A stretch of DNA of 64,000 nt from Amoebidium appalachense (lineage: Eukaryota > Ichthyosporea): positions 8,556,001 through 8,620,000 of the forward strand of contig CAVNZM010000007.1 of the NCBI GenBank assembly GCA_963693365.1, read 5' to 3'. Below the pieces are notes generated by a model. It ran no database searches, was not told the DNA's origin, and was given only the letters and a program-made list of their open reading frames with translations. The translations under genes were made by a program, and so were the position numbers. Below are positions 1 through 11,416 of this stretch, piece by piece (positions within the stretch are counted from its first letter, which is position 1; each line of letters opens with the position of its first letter).

Positions 1-342
1 CAAGTTAGTGTGTGCATGTCTGTGTAATGTGTGTGTTATGTGTGTCTACACGTGATACGTACACACACGGGGGAAAGGGGGACAAGAGGAACAGGAAACA
101 AGCATAAGACATAGAAATAGCTTAATGCACAAGCACATTTTCTGCTCTGTTGTAAGCCCATTACAGCTCAGCGTGCATATACTTGCCTTCCATTACACAC
201 GCACGACACATGCTAGCAAGGTACCAAGAACAGAGTAATGGATTTGTAGTAGAGTCATGCTTGTCAAATCAAAACCACCTCCCCTCTCCCCCTGAAGAAC
301 CCAACTCCAACTCCAATTTTCGTTCCACCTCAGCTCAACACC

Positions 343-347
<5 letters not shown>

Positions 348-390
<43 letters not shown>

Positions 391-414
391 AAAAAAACAC
401 ACACACACACACAA
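348..414. repeat. C-run/A-run/(CA)n composite tract
   Basis: About 40 C are followed directly by a short A-run and then (AC)n. The tract lies in the intron after exon 2 of the MARCH6-like gene. It is one of many composites of this kind in the window. Confidence 0.9.
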
Positions 415-595
415 AAGAAAAAAAAAATAGAAAAAAAAAAATAAAAAGCACGCACCAACACAACAGTTCTGATGAGTACCTCCCCGTCCTCCTCCTCCCC
501 CCTTAACCCCCTCCCCCTCCCCCTCCCCCTCCCCCCTACATCCACAAATCCCTCTCCATCCCTCGTTCCCATGATTTCAGCAGGCATAAACATAC

Positions 596-995
596 CATTC
601 CTGGTGAATATACTTGATGCTGCCCGTGCACAGGCACGGGTAAAACAGTGGCTTCTCCCTGCTGCCCTCACTGCGGCAGAACCGGCAGATATCCTCTGCT
701 GTGTGCACATGCACGGTGAGTGAAAACACAAAGAAAGGAGTGCTTTCTCCAGTATACCCGCTTGGAAACCAACTCCACTAGTGTCCACAACCCAGAGAGG
801 AGGAACAAGCCCACCAGAAAAGAACAAACAAACATCAGGCCAATGCACAGTGATAACAGGCAATATCAAACGTTACACATTACACATTCCTTGTGCGAGT
901 ACCGGGCGGCTTGTGCACTCCTGAATCACTCGTTTAAAAAAAACCCTTTCCAAACTGCAAAACGACGTTGCCCTACCTTCCTCGTCTGCCATCAT
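596..995 (-). CDS. MARCHF6: MARCH6/TEB4/Doa10-like RING-CH E3 ubiquitin ligase, 5' end only
   Basis: This is the N-terminal part of a membrane RING-CH ubiquitin ligase; the family works in ER-associated degradation. Two exons are visible: 977-995 (ATG ATG GCA GAC GAG GAA G, then donor GTAGGG) and 596-698 (acceptor ACACAG, donor GTATGT). Joined, they read [18 protein letters not shown] and continue through a RING-CH finger with spacing C-x2-C-x13-C-x-C-x7-H-x2-C. That gives six of the eight zinc ligands; the last two cysteines must lie on the next exon. The motifs [10 protein letters not shown] and [12 protein letters not shown] match MARCH6/Doa10 more closely than other MARCH proteins, and this family also carries its RING-CH at the extreme N-terminus. 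The transmembrane body would lie left of the window. No further exon is seen in 1-595, which holds a C-run, CA repeats and A-rich sequence. The first coding exon is only 19 nt. Membrane topology and the C-terminus cannot be checked here. Confidence 0.88.
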
Positions 996-1756
996 GCTGT
1001 CATCCGCCCTGCTGATCGGCTTTTACAACACTCAAAACAGCAGGTTCCCGGTATCTGTGTGCGGAGGTAGTAAATGCGTAAAATCTACTGTGAACAGGGT
1101 ACAAAGCCCAGACTTCGGTGGTGGTTACAAGATGCCACCTCAAGACAAGGACACCGTAATCAGAAACGAAATGCCTCAGAACAGCTCAGTGCCTCCACGG
1201 CAGAGCAACATAGCTCCCCACACTGACCATTCAGGCCACATATATGAGTGTACTGCGAGAAAGTGGTACTTGTGCACGACAGGCCACTGTTACTTGCGCC
1301 TCTGCTCTCCAAACCCGTTTCCTACCACTTCCCCCCTCCCCCTCTTCCCCCCCCCCCCCCCCCTAGCCCCCCCTCGCCCCGGGGTTGCCCCACCCACCCA
1401 TCCCCCGGCACAAAGAATCTTCCCCCAAACCCCTTCACGGTCCACCCACCGCCGTTCTCAACCCCCTTCCTTCCCCCCACCCTCCCCCGCCACTTTCTTC
1501 TTAAACTTCCACTCCTTCCCCTCTCCACCTCCCACCAACCCTCTCGCACTTAAGGTGCCCAAAGAGACAACTACCGCCGTGAAAAAAGCCATGCACACGT
1601 GCACTGCGACCAACTAGAACAGCAGGGGCGGTCTGCTTGAAGGCAGCAGGCAGGTAGGTCGGCTCAGCAACCAACATGTGTATATCCTAGTAGAACACCA
1701 TTGCAACAGCACCACCAGGCACACAATTTTCATAATTTGCTTCAACATCTGTGCAG
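996..1756. other. Intergenic, upstream of the MARCH6-like gene
   Basis: The stretch contains a long pyrimidine-rich block at about 1320-1530 (C-runs with CCT and CCA). An open plus-strand stretch at about 1118-1265 begins with an ATG at 1132 but resembles no family I know. The region should hold the promoter of the minus-strand gene starting at 995. No TATA box or other clear element was found. Confidence 0.4.
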
Positions 1757-2188
1757 GGTTAACTACGAGGATGAATTTGAACCTTTGGTGTCACCCGCAT
1801 ATGATAAACAACCAGAACACCCGAATCTCAACGTCCTACGAGAGGGGTGGCAAAAAACAATGCTTGACGTCTTCAGACACAGCCACAAGCACATCTCTAA
1901 CAAGCAAAGGGCGTACCTTTAGGCGACACACTTGCTTTCCCCAAGGATGAGAATCTGCCAGCACTAGACTGGCTGCTACGCTGTCGCATACACTGTGGAA
2001 ATTGTAGAGCGCACACGAAGCGAAGCCAGATGGTGTTCGTCACAAAAGTGGACCAGAAAAATTCCGCCTCAAAGCACTCAGAGTTGTTGTTTCGTGCGAA
2101 TTCACTGACAGAGCTAATGCTCATTCAAAGCCAACCCGAAACCTTTTCTGACAATCAATCCCTCCACGTCCACACCTGGAAAGGTTGA
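1757..2188 (+). pseudogene. Unrecognised coding-like sequence, apparently frameshifted
   Basis: Two overlapping plus-strand reading frames look like parts of one protein. The first begins after a good splice acceptor (TTCAACATCTGTGCAG, ending at 1756), reads VNYEDEFEPLVSPAYDKQPE and so on, and stops at 1920-1922. The second frame is open from about 1900, reads GVPLGDTLAFPKDENLPALD, then a stretch with CRIHCGNCRAHTK, and stops at 2186-2188. Composition and flow are protein-like in both. The switch near 1905-1920 has no room for an intron, so either a frameshift, an assembly error or chance must explain it. I do not recognise the family. A possible preceding exon ends at about 1650 (AGGCAG, then GTAGGT) and matches in phase, but this is weak. 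It could be the 3' end of a small plus-strand gene squeezed between MARCH6 and TRAPPC4. Confidence 0.3.
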
Positions 2189-2471
2189 CATCCAGGCAAA
2201 TGTTGCCACTTTGAACCTATGTACTTGTCCATCAATTTGTAGTCGACTCTTTGAAATCGCTAAACCTGCACCACAAAAAAGCGCTGCCCTTTCCCTTCAC
2301 TAGTACTAATTCAAGTTGTCCATGTATCTTTGCTCTTTCTGCTTTCTTTTCTGCTTTGTCTGTACAAGCAATTAAACCTACCGACGCATCAAACATGCTT
2401 CCTTGGGCCTTGTGTCTGTGTGCCGCTTTCTCAAGTTCGGCCGGTTCATCATGATGTCGAAGAAACCAACA

Positions 2472-2531
2472 TGACGTCATCTTGGATATAAAAGGCGGAA
2501 TATGAGATAGTCTGTGCATATAATGACGTCA
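2472..2531 (+). promoter_or_regulatory. Putative TRAPPC4 core promoter: CRE, TATA box, CRE
   Basis: Two perfect TGACGTCA palindromes (2472-2479 and 2524-2531), the bZIP CREB/ATF-type site, flank a TATAAAA at 2487-2493 on the plus strand. The arrangement lies about 480 bases before the TRAPPC4 ATG, which would give a 5' UTR of roughly 450 bases. The motifs are seen; the promoter function is inferred. Confidence 0.5.
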
Positions 2532-2968
2532 CACATGTGATCTTTTGGTCATCCTAGTGAGTCTTTGTTTTTTTATAAGCAGGTAATGAAGTTCTATATG
2601 TAGACTAATATCCAGAAATACAGATAAGCGATCGTTGTTGTCCTGCATATCTCGTCCCAAAGGCAGAGAAAACGAAAACCACGTAAAGCATACTTCGCAA
2701 TTCAACACAACTATTTTAGGAGTTACTTGTTTACAGGCCTGCTTATGTTTCAATAGCAGGAATATAACCACAGTATAGTGTGTTCGGGATTTACAGGCTT
2801 CGGTTTATTCTGCAAGTGCGACGTTAACAATGAGATGAGCGTTTAATTGTGCGTGACCACTTTTTTGTTAGCGATCACTGCTTGTTTCATTCCCCCCCTT
2901 CCACACCCAACCCAGCTGAACAAGGAACACCCCAGTTAGTTCAGTTGCCTATATTACTTGTATCCACC

Positions 2969-3885
2969 ATGCCCATCTATAGTGTTTACGTTATCAACAA
3001 GGCCGGGTCCCTCATCTACCATCAAGCGTTTGGGAACGCACCAAAGCTCCCAACCAACGAAACCATTTTCCTGGCTTCGATGTTTCACGGGTGGGTGTTT
3101 ACCTGGCATACATGAGCGGTTCTATCAACGCTGTTAGTCTTTTGTGTCTTTTTCGAATCGCCCAATTGATGATTTTTAGACGGCAGATGTGCTACCACGT
3201 TATCCCTTCTTCTGTGCCAGAATTGCTTGAGCTCTCTGCCAGTCGTTCTACTGCAATACACGTCTTTATCTACAGCGCCTGTTTCGACCACTTTTTTCGC
3301 CACTTGTTCTCTCCCAGGTTTTTAGTTTCTACCGTTTCATCCTGCTTTCCCTACATCTTTCTCCCCGTGAGCCCCGGTGCGCCTCCTTCCCCCCCCCCCC
3401 CTCCCCCTCCTCCTCCTCCTCAGGCCCCCCTTCCTCCCTTCCTGTTCCGGGATCTCTCTCTGCTTTCTGTCTGTTCTTTTGCATGTCCTTGAAGGTATGG
3501 AAATATGTTCTATGTTGCCGTCTGTATTGCTCCGGCTCACTTTCCTGCTTTGTAGCTGGGGTCTTTAGACCCTCTCCCGCGTACTTACTCATCTCTCTCC
3601 CTCCCTCCCTCGCTCCCTCTCTCCCTCCCTCCCCCCCCCCCCCCCCCCCCCTCCCCCCCCCCTCTCTCACCCCCTCTCCCTCCCCTCCCCCTCCCTTCCT
3701 GCCCCTCCCCTGCTTCCCTTTTCACACCCCGTTCCTACCCCTTCCTGTCATCTCCCCGTCCCTGCATCGCCTGGCCATGCGTACATTTTTCCTTGCTTTT
3801 TGTTGTCTTACCTTTCGTCTCCTCCTCCCCTACCCTCCTTGTGCTATTTCTTAGCACTCCGTACCTAAACCGCATCCTCCCTCCC

Positions 3886-3916
<31 letters not shown>

Positions 3917-6900
3917 AGGAAAAAAAAAAAAAAAAGAAAGAAAGAAAGAAAGAAAGAAAGAAAAGAAGGAAAAGGAAAAGAAATGGCAGGACACCAACGA
4001 AACAAGAAAGAAAGAAAGAAAGGAAAAGAAAAAGAAATGGCAGGACACCAACGAAACAGAGATAGAAGGGGGGGGGGGGGGGGGGGGGGAAGCAACCCCC
4101 TCTCCCTTCTCCCCCCTCGATGTCCACATACACAAATATGGTATGTCCCCCCTCCCCCCCCCCCCCCACACACACACACACATACACACACATCACACAC
4201 ACACTCACACACTCACTCACTCACTCACTCACTCACTCACACATCACACACACACACACACACAAACACAAACACAAACAAACACACTCACACTCACACA
4301 CACAATACTCACCTGTGTGTGTGTTGCTTCCTTGCCATCCATGTATTCATGTTTTGTTGTATTTGATGGATGAAAGCTGCCAATGCATGTGCATGCAACC
4401 CCCTTCCCCCCAATCCCCCCAACCCCCCAACCCCCTCCTTTTTTTTTTTTTTTTTTTTTTTTTTTCTTTTTTTTGTTTGTGGTGTGTTCTCACATGGTTG
4501 TTTATCTGCAGTCTGTATGCCATCACGGCCAAGGTGGCACCGACCAAGCGGTCGGGGGGAATAGAGGTGCTGGAGGGGGATACGTTCAAGTTGCACTGCC
4601 TGCAGACACAGACCGGTATGCGGGGGGATATATATCTTCTACGGCAAATAGTTTTTTTCCTTTCTCTCTCTCTCTCTTTTTTTCCCCCTTTCCCCCCCTA
4701 CTGATAATATTTCTTTTTTCTTTTCCTCTCTCTCTTTCTTTTCTTTTCTTTTTTCGCCAACTCCCCGCACTGCCCTTTTTTTTTTTTTTTTATTGCTTAT
4801 GTGTTTTGTGTTGTGTGGTGGATTAGCTTATGTGTGGGGCGAATGGGACGCAGGGATGTTTCAATGAGTGGATATGGGGCTGTATTTGTGTCCGTGTGTG
4901 CTTGTCGGTAGGTGGGTGTGTGTTCTTGTGTGTGTGTGTGTGTGTCTGCACGTATGCTTGTTTCGGGTCAAAAAGGGGACACCCCCGTCGTTACTGAAGG
5001 CTAGCTCGTGTGTTTCTTGGTGGAGGCGTAAACGAATGTTGTGGTGAGGTGGTTTTTGGTTTGTTTAATTTGTTTGTTTGTGTGTGTGTGTGTGTGTGTG
5101 TTTGCCGGGGGGAGGGGAGGGGGGGGGAGAGAGAAGGCTGGATAGGTATGCTAGAAACGACTGGTCTTTTTTGTGTCGACTTGTGTGTGGGGTGTCAAGC
5201 ATGTGTGTGGGTGTGGGTTATTGGTGAGTTTGTATGTGTGTGGAATGTGTGTGTGTACATCTGTGTGCATGTTAAATTTTCAGGTTGCCCTAGGTTTGTG
5301 GTATGCTGGGGACCCGGTGTGCAAGGAGAGAGACAAGAGCTAGGAGCCTGTGGTTTTGTTTGGTTGTTTTTGCTTCGGTTTACAAGGGCGTGAACATATT
5401 GCATGCTGCTTGGTTTTGTCATGTTGTCGGTACTGTTGCATCCCCCCCCCCCCCCCCCCCCCCCGCTTTACTTCCATGCAACCGGGCATGGTTGCTCTGT
5501 GTCGTGCATCTGTAAGCACATACGCATTTTTCGCTGCACTGCTTTCGTTTGCACACACATCTTCACCGTTTTGCTCACCTTGCTTGCATAAGCAACCCTG
5601 CTCGTTTTTGATCAAGACGGGTTGACCCTCTCAAGTTCAGTTGATGCTGCTGTCTGAGTTGGAAAGTCGTATATACGCGGGCTAAGGGGTCGAAACTCAG
5701 ACGCAATTGATGACTTGGGCCCTCCCTAAGGATGGGCTCTGCTTATGACACATACTGTGCGCATGGCTGATGTTGCATACTTGAATGTTTGCCTTTGCAT
5801 GTGTCCTGCACCATGCTTCTCATCGTGTATGCATACTTCGTACCGTGTTCCGCATTCAAACCCCCCCAGTCTTCTTTCAGAGGTGTCCTTTCAGGACAGA
5901 CCGCTGTGTGGAGACCGCTTTACTTCCATGCAACCGGGCATGGTTGCTCTGTGTCGTGCATCTGTAAGCACAACGCATTTTTCGCTGCACTGCTTTCGTT
6001 TGCACACACATCTTCACCGTTTTGCTCACCTTGCTTGCATAAGCAACCCTGCTCGTTTTTGATCAAGACGGGTTGACCCTCTCAAGTTCAGTTGATGCTG
6101 CTGTCTGAGTGGAAAGTCGTATATACGCGGGCTAAGGGGTCGAAACTCAGACGCAATTGATGACTTGGGCCCTCCCTGAGGATGGGCTCTGCTTATGACA
6201 CATACTATGCGCATGGCTGATGTTGCATACTTGAATGTTTGCCTTTGCATGTGTCCTGCACCATGCTTCTCATCGTGTATGCGTACTTCGTACCGTGTTC
6301 CGCATTCAAACCCCCCCCCCAGTCTTCTTTCAGAGGTGTCCTTTCAGGACAGACCGCTGTGTGGAGACCGCTTTACTTCCATGCAACCGGGCATGGTTGC
6401 TCTGTGTCGTGCATCTGTAAGCACATACGCATTTTTCGCTGCACTGCTTTCGTTTGCACACAAATCTTCACCGTTTTGCTCACCTTGCTTGCATAAGCAA
6501 CCCTGCTCGTTTTTGATCAAGACGGGTTGACCCTCTCAAGTTCAGTTGATGCTGCTGTCTGAGTTGGAAAGTCGTATATACGCGGGCTAAGGGGTCGAAA
6601 CTCAGACGCAATTGATGACTTGGGCCCTCCCTAAGGATGGGCTCTGCTTATGACACATACTGTGCGCATGGCTGATGTTGCATACTTGAATGTTTGCCTT
6701 TGCATGTGTCCTGCACCATGCTTCTCATCGTGTATGCGTACTTCGTACCGTGTTCCGCATTCAAACCCCCCCCCCCCCCCCCCCCCCCGCGCGGACGAAA
6801 AAAAAAAATGAAATGAAATAGAAAAATATGAACGAAATAAATAAAAAAATAAAGAGAAAAGCCGTCAAAAAATAAACGAAAAAAAAAAATCACCCACAGA

Positions 6901-7193
6901 CATGAGAGCACGCACACTCCCTGGGGGAGGGGGGGGGGGGGGGGGGGGGGGGGGTACTAACTCCAACATGTGAATTTGCAGGGACCAAATTCCTCGTCAT
7001 CACAGACCCCAAGCAGAATAACTTGGATGCCATACTGCGCGGCCTTTACATTCTCTATGCCGACTATGCGCTCAAAAATCCGTTTTATTCAATGGAAAAC
7101 CCCATTCGTTGTGAGCTTTTTGATTTGAACATTGCCGATTTTATCGACAGAATAGAGTCGTCGCCTTTTGGTGCAGTGCCACAGCTTTATTAA
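2969..7193 (+). CDS. TRAPPC4: Trafficking protein particle complex subunit 4 (Trs23/synbindin)
   Basis: This is a core subunit of the TRAPP tethering complex, the Rab1/Ypt1 guanine-nucleotide exchange factor at the Golgi. The exons are 2969-3090, 4512-4615 and 6982-7193, with donors GTGGGT and GTATGC, acceptors CTGCAG and TTGCAG, and phases 2 and 1. The model closes at 145 aa. The N-terminus [17 protein letters not shown] is the longin-type start; the middle has [12 protein letters not shown] and [16 protein letters not shown]; the C-terminal block has [20 protein letters not shown], matching the family closely. The protein goes straight from the first strands to the LASMFHG helix. It therefore lacks the roughly 70-residue PDZ-like insertion of animal TRAPPC4, as in yeast Trs23. 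Both introns are filled with C-runs, T-runs and microsatellites, and intron 2 also carries a 452-bp tandem repeat array. The start ATG is the first in frame and sits in TCCACCATGC. Confidence 0.96.
3372..4310. repeat. Low-complexity block in TRAPPC4 intron 1
   Basis: The block is made of C-runs and CCT repeats (3390-3710), a C-run passing into an A-run and (GAAA)n (about 3888-3975), a G-run (4070-4089), then (CA)n, (CACT)n and related repeats. A 28-base segment containing GGCAGGACACCAACGAAACA occurs twice, at about 3983 and 4037. Confidence 0.85.
5465..6788 (+). repeat. Tandem repeat, about 2.9 copies of a 452-bp unit
   Basis: Units begin CGCTTTACTTCCATGCAACC at 5465, 5917 and 6370 (spacing 452 and 453), nearly identical over their length; the third ends at a C-run. 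Each unit holds a C-run after CGCATTCAAA, with lengths 7 (5871-5877), 10 (6311-6320) and 23 (6766-6788). The array sits in TRAPPC4 intron 2. The short open frames inside it are identical between copies only because the DNA is duplicated. One inverted near-full copy and several fragments occur elsewhere in the window. Confidence 0.92.
6914..6954. repeat. G-run near the TRAPPC4 intron 2 acceptor
   Basis: About 35 G end about 25 bases upstream of exon 3. There is therefore no conventional long pyrimidine tract; only about 20 mixed bases precede the TTTGCAG acceptor. Confidence 0.85.
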
Positions 7194-7221
7194 AGCTCAC
7201 GTGCACGCGCGCGCGCGCGCG

Positions 7222-7276
<55 letters not shown>

Positions 7277-7441
7277 CGCACACACACAGTCGCACACCAA
7301 GGGCTGCAGGCTATAGGGGTGTTCACGTTCAATGCATCTTTCCATCATGATCATTTGCACCTCATGATCAGGATCCCCGTATATATAGTCCTCGAGTATA
7401 GGAATCGATCATCACGCTTTTCCCCCCTATCATGAACACAT

Positions 7442-7506
<65 letters not shown>

Positions 7507-8683
7507 AAGAGATTAGATACCAACCGAATGATGCTTCCATTTAGCCTGGGAGCTGGTCTCCCATGGTAACGTTAAGTGTTGTGCTGTGCACAAAACATAA
7601 ACCCGAATATAGAAAAGCCCATAAAATGAACCGAAAGGTGTGTGTGGGACTGTGGGGTTGTGGCCTACACATAATGCATACGGTGCTGTGCATTTATCAT
7701 TCAAAATATACACCAGCCTCACATGCGACACGGAACAAAACTCGCGCGCATTGTGGTACAGCATGCGACCAAGAAACTAGGGCGTTTTTACAAGGATTGC
7801 ATTTTGTAAAATATTTATTGTGTTCGTTTCAATTGGTTCGGGCACTGCCCGGCATACGCATGAATCCTTTGCCAGGTTAAAGCTTGAACATCTATGATCT
7901 GTCATACATGCATGCATACACCTAGCTATATGTGGCGACTGCCCGTTCCGGGCTTGTGCATGTTGGAAGTGTCACGAATGCAATCTCAAATCATACTAAG
8001 CTAGACAAGTCTCAGAAAAAGACTTTTTGTTCGGTGTTGGCTTAACGAAACCGTAAGAACAATGAAAGGGAGGGGAAGGTATTCTGGAAGGTGGTGTGTG
8101 CGTGTGCGTGTGCATGTGTGTGTTTGTGTGTGTGCGTGTGCGTGTGCGAGTGTCAGGGGGAATGCTTGTCATTAGTGGGTTTCTCATTGCATTAGTGGGT
8201 TTCTCATTGCATGTATACAAATGACCAAAGTACAGGTCAAATATTATCGATCCCAGGAGAACGTTATGTTGTATGGTGCATTTAGGGTCTGTAAATAGGT
8301 CTTAGCCAAACCTCATGATCACTCTGTTAGTCATTCATGTTCACAACCGAATATGCCCGTGAGCTGTGTGCCGTGTGTGTGTGCATGTGTCTTTGTGTGC
8401 CCACTCGCAATGTGTGTCGGTGCACACATACATGTGTGTATATGTCCGCCTGTGCGCGTGTGTCTCTGTGTACGTGTGTGGTGTATGTATGTACGTGTGG
8501 TGTGTGTATGTGTGTGTGTGTGTGTGTGTGTGTCTCTGTGTGTACGTGTCTGTGTGTCTGTGTGTGAGCGTGTGTGTAGTGCATGCATGTGTGTACTTGC
8601 ACATACGCTTCAGAACTAAAAAGTTAACCAGCGATCGTACATTTATCACGACACCGCCCTAAGCCAAACACACCACAGGCCTG
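7194..8683. other. Convergent intergenic region between TRAPPC4 and CDC16
   Basis: It holds (GC)n/(CA)n at 7206-7288, (CA)n then (GA)n at 7441-7506, a 20-bp direct duplication (ATTAGTGGGTTTCTCATTGC twice, about 8173-8212) and a long GT-rich tract at 8368-8600. No gene or RNA feature was seen. Confidence 0.6.
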
Positions 8684-8859
8684 CTATCTGTCTTCGGGCA
8701 GTGGGGGCACGGACATCTCCTTTGCTGCCGTATCGATGGCCATATTGACCAGCTGCGTGCTGAACGTGTCCTCGGGGTTGAGCGCTAACGCCTGTGTGTG
8801 TGTGTGTGTTTTGGCATAGGGAGGAGAGAAGAAGGGGGCCGGGGGGGGGGAGGTGTGTG

Positions 8860-8913
<54 letters not shown>

Positions 8914-8997
8914 GGGGGGGAGGGGGAGGGGGGGGGGGGGGGGGGAGGAGTGTTCATGAATGAGTATGTGGATGTGCTTGTTTCTGTGTTGGGGGCG

Positions 8998-9072
<75 letters not shown>

Positions 9073-9207
9073 CGTGTGTATGTGTGTGTGTGTGTGCGCG
9101 CGCGTGCGTGCGTGTACGTGTGTATGTACGTAAGTGTGTGTGTCTGTACATGAGAGGATGCGTGTGCATGTGTGTGTGTGTGTGTTCATGTGTGAATATG
9201 CATGTGC

Positions 9208-9267
<60 letters not shown>

Positions 9268-9790
9268 TTTGTTGACGTGTGTTTTTGTATGTGTGTTCTA
9301 ACGCATGTGTGTGCGTGCACGTGAGTGTGTATTTGTGTGTGTGCCTGTGTGGTCAACAGGCTTTTGCGTGCATATGTGGCAGACTGTGTAAGCATGTGTG
9401 TCTGAGTTGCCAGTGTACATGTGTGTGGGTAGTGGTATGTCTGATGACAGCCAATAAGGAGGCCGCAAGGGCCTCTAGCACGTGTGTGGTGGTGGTGGTG
9501 GTGGGTGGGTGAGTGGGTGGGTGGGGGCGGAGGAGGAGGGGGGCTGAGCCTGCACGGCCCATGCAATAACTTTGTGTGACTAATCAAAATACACGAGCAC
9601 ACACCGTATGATAGCGCCTGATGGCGGCATTCATATTTCCCATCATATGGTGGCTGTATGCTAGTGCCGCATGGGTGCCTGCCCTCCTTGGCTGGTAGCT
9701 CAGCGCCTCCTCATAACAGCCCACCGCATCACGGTAGCGCCTATGTAATGACTGTTAGCTGCTGGGTAAAAAAAAAAAAAAAAGAGGGAT

Positions 9791-9825
<35 letters not shown>

Positions 9826-9990
9826 CTTATGGGCCTATAGTTGGGTGGGTGTGATGCATGCAGGAGGGGAAAAGGGGGGAGGGCGAGGGAGGGGGGGGCA
9901 TGCGAGAGGTGTTAAAAAAAGGGGGGGGGGGGGGGAAGGGGGGAAGGGGGCTTATGGTTGTGTAGGTGCGATGCATGCAGGGGAAGGTGT

Positions 9991-10025
<35 letters not shown>

Positions 10026-10441
10026 TGCGAGAGGTGTGTGCAGGTACTGTGGGTTCAAGGAAACATGTGCATGGCATGCATGGGTGTCACTAGCACCCGT
10101 GTTGTGATGGGAGCATGCAAAAGGGACATTGCAAAAGAGAAAGCTCGATACAGAAATACGGCCAAAATTCTATCAATACTATATGATGAGCTTTCTGACC
10201 AACAGGCCACACCGGATTGGTCATTGAGAACGACACACGATCGAATTCTTACTAACAAATACCGACTAGATAAGACTGTGTATGCACGTGCATGCCCTCA
10301 CCCGAGGTTTCTGTAAGTGTGGCCCATGTTGGAGAGGATGGCTTCTAGGAGATCGTGACTGTCCGGTGTGGCCGCATATTTGGCCGTAAGTTGCCGGCAG
10401 AGTTCAAGTGCTCTTTGTAGGCTCAGAAGCGCTTTCTCGTA

Positions 10442-10484
<43 letters not shown>

Positions 10485-10783
10485 AGGGGCGGGGGGGGGG
10501 GGGGGGGGGGGGGGGGGGGTATGTGTGTGAGCGCGAGCATGGGCCTTAGCACAAGTGCACGCATCCAGATATTCTTGCGTGCGGTGCCCGTGCATGTTTG
10601 TGTATGTGTATTTTTTGGCGGGGTGGTTTGCAAAGACAGGCATGGGTGTGGTGGGTGGCAGGGCAGTGTGTGTGTGTGTCTGGTGACCTCCTCCAGGAAT
10701 CAAATATGTAATGAAAAAGGATAAAGAATACCATGACAGCAGAGCAAAACGGAAACACCTTTTTTTTTTTTTTTTTTTTTTGT

Positions 10784-10820
<37 letters not shown>

Positions 10821-11000
10821 GAGGTTGACGTACTCTTTCGACTTGTAGTAAACCACCCCCAGTTCCTGGTGGGGCAATGGGTCTGCCTCGGCCAATGAAA
10901 TGGCTGCCTCCAGGCTACGTTCAGCCAATGGGAAGTTGCGAAGGTGGCTGTGCTCCATTCCACAGTACATGAGGGGCTCGGCACACCTACATGTGTTGGG

Positions 11001-11037
<37 letters not shown>

Positions 11038-11358
11038 TTGAATGCGTCAAAAAGTACGAAGTACACAAGAACAAACGGATAACACGATGCAGAATGCAAG
11101 CCATACATAAAGAGTATGCATAATAAGCAGAGCCCATCCTCAGGGGGGGCCCACGTCATCCACAGTACCCGAGTTTCGACCTATTCCCCTCGTTAACGAA
11201 ACCCAACTCAGATACTGTTTCACTTGAACATGAGTAGGTCACCCGTCTTGATCAGAGACGAGCAGGGTTGCTTATGCAGGCAAGGGCAGTGGGAAAGGCC
11301 GGGGGTTAAAGTTGCAGCAGTAAGCAGAAGCAAGAAAAATAGGGGGGGGGGGGGGGGG

Positions 11359-11416
<58 letters not shown>

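Noticed and set aside
2232-2519. 95-codon minus-strand frame with ordinary-looking composition
   Set aside because: It resembles no known protein, has no supporting splice sites, and overlaps the TATA/CRE region that better fits a plus-strand promoter. Kept only as a note.
5745-6530. Repeated 60-110 codon frames in the 452-bp tandem repeat
   Set aside because: They are identical because the DNA is duplicated. They have no homology and no intact start context, and sit inside an intron.
8785-9602. His/Thr-, Cys/Val- and Gly-repeat open frames
   Set aside because: They are translations of (CA)n, (GT)n and G-runs. The same applies to similar frames throughout the window, including poly-Pro frames from C-runs.
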